DNA from: Clostridium_AD sp050717535
GTDB lineage: Bacteria > Bacillota > Clostridia > Clostridiales > Clostridiaceae
DNA: 64,000 nt
Assembly (NCBI RefSeq): GCF_050717535.1
Contig: NZ_JBOITM010000083.1
Span: 9,824 to 73,823 of the forward strand
Direction of reading: 5' to 3'
Positions 8,926-16,970 of the stretch are shown piece after piece; position 1 is the stretch's first letter, and every line of letters starts with the position of its first letter. The position numbers and the translations under genes are program-made. The notes beneath the pieces were generated by a model. The model saw only the letters and a program-made list of their open reading frames with translations. It ran no database searches and was not told the origin of the DNA.

Positions 8926-9660
8926 ATGAGAAATATAAAGATTATGATAGAATACGATGGTACAAATTATGCTGGATGGCAAAGGCAAAAGAATATAATG
9001 ACTATTCAAGAAAAAGTAGAGACTGCTATTGAAGCTATTACTGGTGAAAAAACTCATATTACAGGTGCTAGTAGAACAGATGCTGGAGTTCATGCAAAAG
9101 GATATGTTGGCAACTTTTATACTGATAGTAAAATATCTGTGGAAAAGTTTACCGGAGCTATTAATAGCAAACTACCACTAGATATTGTAATCCTACATTC
9201 ATTTGAGATGCCCTGTGAGTTTCATTCAAGGTATAATAGTATTGGAAAACTTTATAGCTATACTATACTAAATAGGTATGAGTCTGTTGCAGTAGGGCGT
9301 AATTATATATACCATCACAAGAGAATATTAGACATAGATGCTATGAAAGAAGCTGCAGGGTATTTTATAGGTACTCATGACTTTTCTGCATTTAAGAATT
9401 TAGGCAGCTCCGTAAAAACCTCTGTAAGAACTATTTTTAGATTAGATATCATAAAGAGTAAAGACATAATAAAAGTATATATTGCAGCTGATGGATTTCT
9501 TTATAATATGGTTAGAATAATAGTGGGAGCACTAATTAGAGTTGGAGAAGGAAAAATTAAACCCAATGAAATAGAAAATATAATCAATTCAAAAGATAGG
9601 GCAAGGGCTGGAAAATCTGCTCCACCCGGTGGATTATGCTTGGAAGAAGTTTTTTATTAA
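8926..9660 (+). CDS. truA: tRNA pseudouridine(38-40) synthase TruA
   Basis: Isomerises uridines 38-40 in the anticodon arm of many tRNAs. The 244-residue product has the catalytic Asp in GASRTDAGVHA (about D52), the N-terminal YDGTNYAGWQRQ and the C-terminal FLYNMVRIIVG motif, all family hallmarks. An AAAGGGTGTGAAG stretch serves as ribosome binding site; the ATG at 8926 is preferred over the GTG just before it. It closes the ECF transporter operon. Confidence 0.96.
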   Translation: MRNIKIMIEYDGTNYAGWQRQKNIMTIQEKVETAIEAITGEKTHITGASRTDAGVHAKGYVGNFYTDSKISVEKFTGAINSKLPLDIVILHSFEMPCEFHSRYNSIGKLYSYTILNRYESVAVGRNYIYHHKRILDIDAMKEAAGYFIGTHDFSAFKNLGSSVKTSVRTIFRLDIIKSKDIIKVYIAADGFLYNMVRIIVGALIRVGEGKIKPNEIENIINSKDRARAGKSAPPGGLCLEEVFY

Positions 9661-9699
9661 AATAAAACTCGAATAATAACAATATCTTGTGTAAAAACA

Positions 9700-9728
9700 T
9701 TGACACACCCGGTAGAATGTATTATACT
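9700..9728 (+). promoter_or_regulatory. Sigma-A promoter of rplM-rpsI
   Basis: A consensus -35 TTGACA at 9700-9705 and -10 TATACT at 9723-9728 are separated by 17 bases. It is the clearest housekeeping promoter in the first 10 kb and would give a leader of about 90 bases before rplM. Confidence 0.8.
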
Positions 9729-9734
9729 TATTAA

Positions 9735-9824
9735 TGTTTGAATATATTATCGTGTAATGAGATCCACTAGCCCCGGATCTTTAGCATAGAAATTAAATTG
9801 TTAAAAGTTCAGGGAGGGAAAATA
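9735..9824 (+). promoter_or_regulatory. Candidate rplM (L13) mRNA leader
   Basis: The untranslated leader between the promoter and rplM contains a perfect stem AGATCC/GGATCT (9760-9780) with loop ACTAGCCCC. Firmicutes are known to carry an autoregulatory L13 leader RNA before rplM-rpsI. Position and a small hairpin fit that idea, but I cannot confirm the family consensus by eye. Confidence 0.45.
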
Positions 9825-10265
9825 ATGAAATCAAAATCATTTATAGCAAAACCACTAGAAGTCGAAAGAAAATGGTTCGTTGTCGACGTAGAAGGAAAAG
9901 TTTTAGGAAGAGCAGCTAGCCAAATAGCTTCAATATTAAGAGGAAAACATAAACCAACATTTACACCACATGTTGATACAGGTGACTTTGTAATTGTAAT
10001 AAATGCTGATAAGATCGTTTTAACTGGTAAGAAATTAGACCAAAAAATGTTAAGACATCACTCTTTTTATCCAGGTGGATTAAAAGAAGTTCCATATAGA
10101 GTAGCAATGGTTAAAAAACCTGAGTTTATTTTTGAAGAGGCAGTAAGAAGAATGCTTCCAAAGGGACCATTAGGTCGTCAAACAATTAAAAAAATGACTG
10201 TTTACAGAGGACCAGAACATAAGAACCAGGCACAAAACCCAGAAACATTAGTGCTTAAATACTAA
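9825..10265 (+). CDS. rplM: 50S ribosomal protein L13
   Basis: Early-assembly protein of the large subunit. The 146-residue product contains WFVVDVEGKVLGRAASQIA, RGKHKPTFTPHVDTGDFV and VYRGPEHKNQAQNPE, all diagnostic for L13. GGGAGGG precedes the ATG at 9825; the upstream TTG at 9798 in the same frame is inside the leader and is rejected. It forms a two-gene operon with rpsI. Confidence 0.98.
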   Translation: MKSKSFIAKPLEVERKWFVVDVEGKVLGRAASQIASILRGKHKPTFTPHVDTGDFVIVINADKIVLTGKKLDQKMLRHHSFYPGGLKEVPYRVAMVKKPEFIFEEAVRRMLPKGPLGRQTIKKMTVYRGPEHKNQAQNPETLVLKY

Positions 10266-10289
10266 TCAGGTTAGGAGGGAGTAAATATA

Positions 10290-10682
10290 ATGGCAAAAGT
10301 GCAATATATAGGAACAGGAAGAAGAAAGAAATCAGTTGCGAGAGTTAGACTTGTACCTGGCGAAGGTAAAATTGTTATAAATAAAAGAGCAATAGAAAAT
10401 TATTTCGGATTAGAAACTTTAATGCTTATAGTTAACCAACCACTAGTGTTAACTGGAACTAAAGATAAATTCGATATATTAGTAAATGTACACGGCGGTG
10501 GATATACAGGTCAAGCCGGAGCAATAAGACACGGAATTTCTAGATCACTTTTAAAAGCTGACGAAACTTTAAGACCAGAGCTTAAAAAAGCAGGTTTTTT
10601 AACAAGAGATCCAAGAATGAAGGAAAGAAAGAAATATGGTCTTAAAAAAGCAAGAAAAGCATCTCAGTTTTCAAAGAGATAA
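10290..10682 (+). CDS. rpsI: 30S ribosomal protein S9
   Basis: S9 lies in the 30S head, and its C-terminal tail reaches the P-site tRNA anticodon stem. The 130-residue product starts MAKVQYIGTGRRKKSVARVR and ends KKARKASQFSKR, the conserved tail. TTAGGAGGG precedes the ATG. A strong hairpin follows 15 bases after the stop. Confidence 0.98.
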   Translation: MAKVQYIGTGRRKKSVARVRLVPGEGKIVINKRAIENYFGLETLMLIVNQPLVLTGTKDKFDILVNVHGGGYTGQAGAIRHGISRSLLKADETLRPELKKAGFLTRDPRMKERKKYGLKKARKASQFSKR

Positions 10683-10696
10683 GATTATTGCAATCA

Positions 10697-10740
10697 AGAG
10701 AGAATATACACTTATTAATAAGTGCATATTCTCTTCTTTA
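10697..10740 (+). terminator. Terminator after rpsI
   Basis: An inverted repeat with arms GAGAATATACACTTA and TAAGTGCATATTCTC (one mismatch) around TTAA is followed by TTCTTTA. It ends the rplM-rpsI unit. Confidence 0.85.
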
Positions 10741-10821
10741 CTTTAAAGGAATTTATAGAGTTATTAGTACATAAATTGAAATATATTAATATAATTAAAA
10801 AGTAAATATTATTTATGTTAT

Positions 10822-10855
10822 GTTTGTGTTAAATTTATTAAAGTTTGTGTTAAAT
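10822..10855 (+). repeat. 13-bp direct repeat upstream of the Na/Pi cotransporter gene
   Basis: GTTTGTGTTAAAT occurs identically at 10822-10834 and 10843-10855, a spacing of 21 bp or two helical turns. It lies about 100 bp before the transporter start in an otherwise gene-free stretch of 10741-10949. The TTAACA-like core on the other strand recalls Pho-type boxes, but the spacing is not the usual 11 bp, so assignment to PhoP is only a guess. Confidence 0.4.
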
Positions 10856-10949
10856 ATGTTATCAATTACCTAACATATAGTCTGATTTATAGTATTATTT
10901 ATATGAGTGATTAAAATACTAAGGACACCTAAAAATATGGAGGGATCTA

Positions 10950-12563
10950 ATGAATGTTGTAAATATGGTAATCGGCCTTTTTGGAGGACTTGGATTATTT
11001 TTATATGGAATGAAAATGATGGGCGATGGACTCGCAAATACTTCTGGTGAAAAGCTTAAAAAGATATTTGAAAAAATAACATCTAATCCAATAAAGGGAG
11101 TGGCTACCGGAGCTGCCATAACCGCGGTTATACAAAGTAGCAGCGCTACCACTGTAATGGTAGTAGGTTTCGTTAATGCAGGCCTTATGAACCTATATCA
11201 AGCGGCTGCAGTAATTATGGGAGCTAATATTGGAACTACTATAACTGCTCAATTAATCGCCTTTAAACTGGATAATATAATACCAATATTTTTAGGCATA
11301 GGTTCTTTAACAATAATATTTTCAAAAGGCAAAAAAGGTAAAGAAATAGGAAATATTATATTAGGCTTTGGTATTCTTTTTTTAGGAATGGAATTAATGA
11401 AGAATACTATGTCTCCACTAGCTAAATCCCCCGCTTTTGCAACTTTAATAATGAGACTCGAAGGGAATACTTTTTTAGGAATTTTAACAGGTGCATTGAT
11501 GACAGCAGTAATACAAAGTTCATCTGCATCTACGGGTATTTTAGTGGCTTTAGCTTCTACAGGGGCGTTGCCTCTTGGAGCGGCGGTTCCAATTCTATTT
11601 GGTAATAATATAGGTACATGTATAACAGCTCTATTATCAAGTATAGGGACCTCTAAGACAGCAAAAAAAGCAGCGTTAATACATCTATTTTTCAATTTGT
11701 TTGGTACGTTGATTTTCATTCCATTAATAAATCCACTAATACAAGTTGTACAAAGTATGTCACCAAGTGGAAATATGGATATAACAAGGCAAATTGCAAA
11801 TGCACATACTATATTTAATATATCAAACACAATAATTATGGTGCCATTTATAAAATATCTTGTAGCACTTGTTAACAAGATAATACCTGGAGACGATGAA
11901 GTTCAAACAATAGATGTTAAGTATATAGATGATAGATTGCTAGAGACACCAGTTATTGCAGTTGGGCAAACTAAAAAAGAAGTTGTTAGAATGGCCAATT
12001 TAGCAAAAGATAATGTGCAGCTTGCTATGGAGTGCTTTATTACTGATAATGAAAATAGTATAAAAAATGTCTATGATACTGAAAAATTAATAAATTTACT
12101 TGAAGATGAAATTACATCATATTTAGTGAAACTTTCTTCTACGCAATTATCAGAAAAGCAAACTAAAATAGTAACTTCTATGTTTAATGTAGTAAATGAC
12201 ATAGAGCGTATAGGAGATCATGCTGAAAATTTAGTAGATATTACTAGTGAAAAGATTCAAAAGAATTTATATTTTTCTAAAGATGCGTTGCAGGAATTAG
12301 ATGGAATGTATAAATACATAGTTCACGCGTTAGAGATTAGTATTGAGAGTTTTGAAAATAATGATATTATAAAAGCGGAATCTATTAGGGCAATAGAAAA
12401 TAGAATAGATAGCTTAGAAAGAGAATTAAGATTATCGCATATAAGAAGATTAAATAACGGAGTATGTGGAGCTACAGTTGGTACTATGTTTTTAGATATG
12501 ATTAGTAATTTTGAACGAATAGGAGATCATGCAACTAATATTGCTGAAGTAGTAATAAAATAA
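10950..12563 (+). CDS. Na/Pi cotransporter family protein with PhoU-like domain
   Basis: Probable sodium-dependent phosphate transporter of the NptA/PNaS family in the cytoplasmic membrane. The 537-residue product has two homologous membrane halves, each with the family signature (IQSSSATTVMVVGFVNAG around residue 60 and IQSSSASTGILVALA around residue 190). It ends in a PhoU-like helical domain from about residue 340, with two ERIGDHA repeats. TGGAGGG precedes the ATG. It stands alone between two terminators, so it is a single-gene unit; the upstream direct repeats may control it. Whether it imports or exports phosphate cannot be read from sequence. Confidence 0.88.
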   Translation: MNVVNMVIGLFGGLGLFLYGMKMMGDGLANTSGEKLKKIFEKITSNPIKGVATGAAITAVIQSSSATTVMVVGFVNAGLMNLYQAAAVIMGANIGTTITAQLIAFKLDNIIPIFLGIGSLTIIFSKGKKGKEIGNIILGFGILFLGMELMKNTMSPLAKSPAFATLIMRLEGNTFLGILTGALMTAVIQSSSASTGILVALASTGALPLGAAVPILFGNNIGTCITALLSSIGTSKTAKKAALIHLFFNLFGTLIFIPLINPLIQVVQSMSPSGNMDITRQIANAHTIFNISNTIIMVPFIKYLVALVNKIIPGDDEVQTIDVKYIDDRLLETPVIAVGQTKKEVVRMANLAKDNVQLAMECFITDNENSIKNVYDTEKLINLLEDEITSYLVKLSSTQLSEKQTKIVTSMFNVVNDIERIGDHAENLVDITSEKIQKNLYFSKDALQELDGMYKYIVHALEISIESFENNDIIKAESIRAIENRIDSLERELRLSHIRRLNNGVCGATVGTMFLDMISNFERIGDHATNIAEVVIK

Positions 12564-12586
12564 AAGCAATAAATATGCAAAAGAAA

Positions 12587-12625
12587 GCAACTGCTAAAAT
12601 TTTTAGTGGGTGTTTTTTATTTTAA
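12587..12625 (+). terminator. Terminator after the Na/Pi cotransporter gene
   Basis: An imperfect hairpin (GCAACTGCTAAAA pairing with TTTTAGTGGGTGT, including wobble pairs and one mismatch) is followed by a TTTTTTATTTT run. Confidence 0.6.
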
Positions 12626-12706
12626 CCACATTTTTAAGTCAAAAATACTAAATCTTCTACAAGTTGAATAAAATTAAGGACAGGAATAAATAAAAGGGTG
12701 GGTGTG

Positions 12707-13429
12707 TTGAAATATAGGAACAATAAGTTAATAGCTATAGTTATAGTAATCACAATAGCCATGGTGAGTTTTATGGGTATAAATCTAAGATTTGTAAAAG
12801 AAACTATGAACAATGAAAAATTACAAAGTGGAAGTAGAATAATACTTATTGATGCTGGTCATGGAGGAATGGATGGCGGAACAAGTTCTAAAAATGGTAC
12901 GGTGGAAAAGAACATTAATTTAAGTATAGCAATAAAGCTTAAAGATAATCTTCAAAATGCAGGCTATCAGGTTGTGATGACAAGAGAAGAGGATACAGGG
13001 ATTTATTCAACTGATGGTACTATAAGAGAAAGGTATAAGGAGGATTTAAAAAATAGATACGATTTAAAGAAATCTAGTAATTGTAATATGTTCATCAGTA
13101 TTCATTTGAATTATTTTACTCAAAGTAAATATTATGGAGCTCAAGTTTGGTACTCGAATTATAAGGATAGTCTAAATTTTGCCAGTATAATTCAGAAAAA
13201 TTTTAGGATTGATATAGACCCAAGTAATAATAGAGTGCAAAAGCCTGCTAAAAATTCTTACAAGGTATTAAGAGAGAATGATAATATGCCAAGTGTTATA
13301 GTGGAATGTGGATTTTTATCAAACTATGAAGAAGAACAAAAATTAAAGTCCATTGATTATCAAGAAAAAATTGCAAAGTCTATAAGCAAATCTGTAGATG
13401 AGTTTTTTAAAAGTTCCTCCGTAGAATAA
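12707..13429 (+). CDS. cwlD: N-acetylmuramoyl-L-alanine amidase CwlD-like
   Basis: Amidase_3 enzyme that cleaves the amide bond between MurNAc and the peptide stem; in Bacillus CwlD makes muramic-delta-lactam in the spore cortex. The product of about 240 residues has an N-terminal membrane anchor or uncleaved signal (residues about 8-25) and zinc-site motifs: IDAGHGGMDGG with the first His, the glutamate in EKNINLS, ISIHLN with the second His, and VIVECGFLSN with the catalytic Glu. GGGTGGG lies just before; GTG 12698, GTG 12704 and TTG 12707 are in frame, and TTG 12707 has the best spacing. Its place near rplM-rpsI matches B. subtilis cwlD, which supports the name. Confidence 0.82.
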   Translation: MKYRNNKLIAIVIVITIAMVSFMGINLRFVKETMNNEKLQSGSRIILIDAGHGGMDGGTSSKNGTVEKNINLSIAIKLKDNLQNAGYQVVMTREEDTGIYSTDGTIRERYKEDLKNRYDLKKSSNCNMFISIHLNYFTQSKYYGAQVWYSNYKDSLNFASIIQKNFRIDIDPSNNRVQKPAKNSYKVLRENDNMPSVIVECGFLSNYEEEQKLKSIDYQEKIAKSISKSVDEFFKSSSVE

Positions 13430-13494
13430 ATAATGGTAACTGAGTAACTTTAGTTCAATATAATTATATTAATATTTAATGAGTTATTAAGATA

Positions 13495-13530
13495 AAAAGA
13501 GACATATTATTCTATGAATATGTCTCTTTT
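13495..13530 (+). terminator. Terminator after cwlD
   Basis: Perfect stem AAAAGAGACATATT/AATATGTCTCTTTT with an eight-base loop, ending in TTTT. With A and T runs on both sides it could serve both the + strand cwlD and the - strand small gene that ends at 13587. Confidence 0.85.
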
Positions 13531-13586
13531 ACATGCAATTGGACCTTTTATAGTAAGTCCAATATGAATTTAGGAACACGTCAGTA

Positions 13587-13805
13587 CTAAAGGCTGATTT
13601 CATTACTAATCGTATGATTAAGAACAGTTTTTATCAATGAAAATCCAGTGCCATAATCTTCAGAGGAAGTTAGGGTTTGCTCATTTAAAATGCTATCATT
13701 AATATAAGAAATATGTGTGATAGCCCTAAATATAAATGTTGAAAGAGCTAATATCAAAACAGTACTTAAAATGTATATAACAAAAGAAAACTCATTTTTG
13801 GTCAC
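13587..13805 (-). CDS. Small membrane-anchored protein of unknown function
   Basis: I do not recognise this 72-residue protein. It has one strong hydrophobic segment (about residues 8-26) followed by a polar outside or cytoplasmic tail rich in Ser, Thr and Asn. The gene is believed real because a perfect AAGGAGG ribosome binding site lies 7 bases before its GTG start (13805-13803) and a bidirectional-looking terminator follows. It diverges from the glutamate fermentation block. Similar sequence motifs flank it on both sides (around 13572-13603 and 13972-14006), hinting at a local duplication. Confidence 0.55.
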   Translation of the reverse strand: MTKNEFSFVIYILSTVLILALSTFIFRAITHISYINDSILNEQTLTSSEDYGTGFSLIKTVLNHTISNEISL

Positions 13806-13873
13806 AAAGGTCCTCCTTATTATTTATATATATTATAATAATGCTAAAATTGGAAAAATATAACCATAATTAT

Positions 13874-13909
13874 GAAACCCTTATCAACTAAACGGTGAAA
13901 ACCTTATCA
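13874..13909. repeat. Near-identical 13-bp direct repeats between divergent genes
   Basis: GAAACCCTTATCA (13874-13886) and GAAAACCTTATCA (13897-13909) differ at one base and lie 23 bp apart. They sit in the 272-base divergent region between the small - strand gene and the GntR gene. They could be regulator sites; no known family is implied. Confidence 0.35.
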
Positions 13910-14010
13910 TTAATATGTGAAATCAGTACTAAATGTAAGACTAAGCTAGTTCATGAAAGCTAGTCACTTTAGAACACGAAATACAACACTAAAGACTGAT
14001 AATTCAATCA

Positions 14011-14070
14011 TTGAAATGGACTAGTCCATATGATATCATAAAGGTATCGGTGGATTAGTCCATTAATCCA
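14011..14070 (+). promoter_or_regulatory. Promoter and palindromic operators of the GntR gene
   Basis: A promoter with -35 TTGAAA (14011-14016) and -10 TATCAT (14034-14039), 17-base spacer, carries the perfect palindrome ATGGACTAGTCCAT (14016-14029) inside the spacer. A second, related site TGGATTAGTCCA (14051-14062) lies 34 bp further, in the transcribed leader. Paired TGGAnTAgTCCA boxes over the promoter are what an autoregulating GntR protein would use; binding itself is inferred. Confidence 0.65.
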
Positions 14071-14077
14071 ATATGCT

Positions 14078-15061
14078 TTGGGAGGGATTTTTATCGATAT
14101 TGAAGTAAATAAAAAAAATGGAGTACCACTTTATATTCAAGTAAAAAAACAAATCATGGATGAGATAAAAAAAGGATCTCTCAAGGTTGGAACGAAGATG
14201 CCTACAGAAAGAGAATTATCTCAAAGAATATGTGTAAGCAGAAATACAATAAGTACTGCATATAATGACCTAGAACAAGATGGGGCACTTAAATCCTATC
14301 AGGGAAGGGGAACTTTTGTAGTTGAAGAAGCTATTTCTTGGGAAAGTCTAGACATTAAAAATAAGATAATGAAATTCGTGGACCTTGGACTAGAGGAAGC
14401 TTTAGAAATTGGAATGAAACCAGAAGAATTTTTAGATTTAGTAAATCAAAGAGTAAATGAAAAAAAACAGATAATGGACAAAATCATAGTAATATACGTA
14501 GAGTGCAATATTGAACAAGCTAAAGTGTTTAGTAAGCAGCTTAGTAGGAATAGTAACATGAATGTAATGTACTTAACTACAAGCGATTTAAAAAAGATGG
14601 ACAAGGATACTAGAGATAAGATTGAAAGTGCTGAGTTTATAATAACTACCTTTAATCACATCAATGAAGTTACTGATCTTACCATTGGACTTGATAAAGA
14701 AATTCTAGGAGTTGCTATAACTCCGAATTTAGAACCAATAGTTAAGATTGCTAGGTATAGTATAAATACAAAATTTGGGTTTATATGTATATCTGAGGAA
14801 TTTATATTTAAAATTAAGGGAGCTTTAGAAAAAGCAGGTTTGTGTGAAGCTGATATAAACTATTCTAATACTACTGATTCAAAAGAACTCCAGGATATAA
14901 TTGAGAAATCAGATGTGATGATAGTATCTCCGGGTAGATATAAAGATGTTAAAAGTGCAAACTCGAAAAACAAAGAGATAATAGAATTTCTATATAGTCT
15001 AGACGAGGGTTCAGTAAAAGCACTTAAGTCAAAGATTATTGAAATAAAGTTCAAAAAATAA
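14078..15061 (+). CDS. GntR-family transcriptional regulator, probable controller of glutamate fermentation genes
   Basis: Product of up to 327 residues. An N-terminal winged helix of GntR type (about residues 8-80) contains GVPLYIQVKKQIMDEIKKG, MPTERELSQ, VSRNTISTAYNDLEQDG and YQGRGTFV. The C-terminal 230 residues form a domain without aminotransferase lysine motifs and not assignable by eye; it is probably the effector-sensing part. No ATG is in frame near the start. TTG 14078 lies before the strong GGGAGGG box (14080-14086), while ATC 14093 and ATT 14099 lie after it, so a rare initiation codon is possible. It lies 50 bp upstream of and collinear with the glutamate mutase operon, with palindromes in its promoter, so auto- and operon regulation is likely. 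Confidence 0.8.
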   Translation: MGGIFIDIEVNKKNGVPLYIQVKKQIMDEIKKGSLKVGTKMPTERELSQRICVSRNTISTAYNDLEQDGALKSYQGRGTFVVEEAISWESLDIKNKIMKFVDLGLEEALEIGMKPEEFLDLVNQRVNEKKQIMDKIIVIYVECNIEQAKVFSKQLSRNSNMNVMYLTTSDLKKMDKDTRDKIESAEFIITTFNHINEVTDLTIGLDKEILGVAITPNLEPIVKIARYSINTKFGFICISEEFIFKIKGALEKAGLCEADINYSNTTDSKELQDIIEKSDVMIVSPGRYKDVKSANSKNKEIIEFLYSLDEGSVKALKSKIIEIKFKK

Positions 15062-15110
15062 TGTATTTTAAAATGATGTGCTAATAAATTATTTGGGAGG
15101 CTTTTAAAAA

Positions 15111-15524
15111 ATGGAAAAAAAGACTTTAATTTTAGGAGTAATAGGGTCAGATTGTCATGCTGTTGGCAATAAAATATTAGATTATGCGCTAACAGAAGCG
15201 GGATTTAATGTTATAAACATAGGGGTGCTTTCTCCACAAGAGGATTTTATAAATGCAGCTGTTGAAACTAATGCAGATGTAATAATAGTATCTTCTCTTT
15301 ATGGACAGGGAGAAATCGATTGCAGGGGTATGAGAGAAAAATGTGATGAAGCGGGATTAGATGGAATACCGTTATTCGTAGGTGGAAACATAGTTGTAGG
15401 AAAACAAAATTGGGCCGACGTTCACAAAAGATTTACTGAAATGGGATTTAATAAGGTTTACCCACCAAATACATCACTAGAAACAACAATACATGATTTA
15501 AAAGAAGTATTAGGCCTATTATAG
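15111..15524 (+). CDS. glmS: Glutamate mutase sigma (cobalamin-binding) subunit
   Basis: Small subunit of adenosylcobalamin-dependent glutamate mutase (also called MutS; not the glucosamine synthase at 49.0 kb). The enzyme rearranges L-glutamate to (2S,3S)-3-methylaspartate. The 137-residue product has the B12-binding signature D14-x-H16-x-x-G19 in VIGSDCHAVG, the later SSLYGQG and the GGN segment that hold the nucleotide tail. Length equals that of C. tetanomorphum MutS (137). A TGGGAGG ribosome binding site precedes the ATG. It is the first enzyme gene of the operon and is followed by glmL. Confidence 0.96.
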   Translation: MEKKTLILGVIGSDCHAVGNKILDYALTEAGFNVINIGVLSPQEDFINAAVETNADVIIVSSLYGQGEIDCRGMREKCDEAGLDGIPLFVGGNIVVGKQNWADVHKRFTEMGFNKVYPPNTSLETTIHDLKEVLGLL

Positions 15525-15557
15525 AATAGGATTATAAAATCAATAGGAGTGATATAA

Positions 15558-16952
15558 GTGGATGCATATTTACTTGTAGATTTTGGAAGTACATATACTA
15601 AACTAACTGTTGTGGATATAGAAAAAGAAGAAATAATTGCAACAGCTAAAGACATAACTACAATAGAAGATAATATAATGATAGGCTATGACAAGGCTTA
15701 TTCAAAAATAGAAGGCATTATAAAAGAAAAGGATGTTAATTTCGTTAATAAGTTAGCATGTTCCTCAGCTGCGGGTGGTCTTAAAATGATAGCTATTGGT
15801 CTGGTGCCAGATTTAACTGCAGAGGCTGCCAAAAGAGCGGCACTTGGAGCTGGAGCTAGAGTGTTAAAAGTATATAGCTATGAATTAACACTTACTGAAA
15901 TTGAAGAAATTAAAAATTCGAATTTGGACATAATACTTCTTGCAGGTGGAACTGATGGTGGTAACAAACAATGTGTTATACACAATGCAAAAATGTTAGC
16001 TGAAAATGAAGTTAAATTACCAATAGTAGTGGCTGGAAATAAAGTGGCAAGCGATGAGATAAGAGAAATATTTACTAAGGCTAAGATGTACTTTACTATT
16101 ACAAGTAATGTAATGCCACAGTTAAGTAAGCTAAATGTAGAGCCTGCTCGCGAAGAAATTAGAAAAGTATTTATGGATAAAATCGTAGATGCTAAGGGAC
16201 TCAGCAATGCAGAAGAGTTAGTAAAAGGTATCTTAATGCCAACACCAGCAGCAGTTCTAAAGGCTGCAAGGACATTAAGTGAAGGCAGTGATGAAGAAAG
16301 TGGTCTAGGAGATTTAGTAGTTATAGATATTGGTGGCGCAACCACCGATGTACATTCTATAGCAGACGGAGAACCTACAAAAGCTGGGGTTACCGTAAAG
16401 GGTCTTGAAGAACCATTTGCTAAAAGAACTGTTGAAGGTGATCTTGGAATGAGATATTCGGCAGTTTCATTAAGAGAAGCAGCTGGTAGCAGAAAATTGA
16501 GAAAGTATCTAGGTGACACGACGCGAAAAATTGATATTGATGCAAATTGTAAATATAGAATAGAACATATAAAGATGGTTCCTATGACTAAGGAAGAAAT
16601 AGATTTTGATGAGGCTATGGCAAAAGTGGCCACAGAGTTATCAATGGAAAGACATGTAGGCACCATCGAACACACACTTACTCCAATGGGAGCTATGTAT
16701 ACTCAAATAGGGAAAGACCTTATGGATGTAAAGTTTGTTATAGGTACAGGTGGAGTATTAGTCCATAGTGAAAATCCACAAGATATTTTAAGTGCAGGAG
16801 CTTTTAATGAGGAGAATCCAATATATTTGAAACCACATAATGCAAAGTATTTGCTTGATAAAACTTATATATTATCTGCTATGGGATTGCTTTCACAAGA
16901 TTATCCAGATAAGGCTGTTAGAATCATGAAAAAATATTTAGTGCAAGTATAA
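15558..16952 (+). CDS. glmL: Glutamate mutase-associated protein GlmL (MutL)
   Basis: ASKHA-fold ATPase family protein encoded between the two subunits of glutamate mutase in clostridia. It is thought to reactivate or load the B12 enzyme, but its exact role is not settled. The 464-residue product starts with the phosphate-1 loop VDFGSTYTKLTVVD, has phosphate-2 VVIDIGGATTDVHS around residue 255, and a GTGGVLVHS adenosine motif near 400. The GTG start at 15558 follows AATAGGAGTG. Confidence 0.94.
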   Translation: MDAYLLVDFGSTYTKLTVVDIEKEEIIATAKDITTIEDNIMIGYDKAYSKIEGIIKEKDVNFVNKLACSSAAGGLKMIAIGLVPDLTAEAAKRAALGAGARVLKVYSYELTLTEIEEIKNSNLDIILLAGGTDGGNKQCVIHNAKMLAENEVKLPIVVAGNKVASDEIREIFTKAKMYFTITSNVMPQLSKLNVEPAREEIRKVFMDKIVDAKGLSNAEELVKGILMPTPAAVLKAARTLSEGSDEESGLGDLVVIDIGGATTDVHSIADGEPTKAGVTVKGLEEPFAKRTVEGDLGMRYSAVSLREAAGSRKLRKYLGDTTRKIDIDANCKYRIEHIKMVPMTKEEIDFDEAMAKVATELSMERHVGTIEHTLTPMGAMYTQIGKDLMDVKFVIGTGGVLVHSENPQDILSAGAFNEENPIYLKPHNAKYLLDKTYILSAMGLLSQDYPDKAVRIMKKYLVQV

Positions 16953-16970
16953 TTATTAGGAGGGATTTTA

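Noticed and set aside
15878..16675. Long - strand open frame of 265 codons opposite glmL
   Set aside because: Lies wholly antisense to a recognised gene with conserved motifs; Ser/Ile-rich composition typical of antisense shadows.
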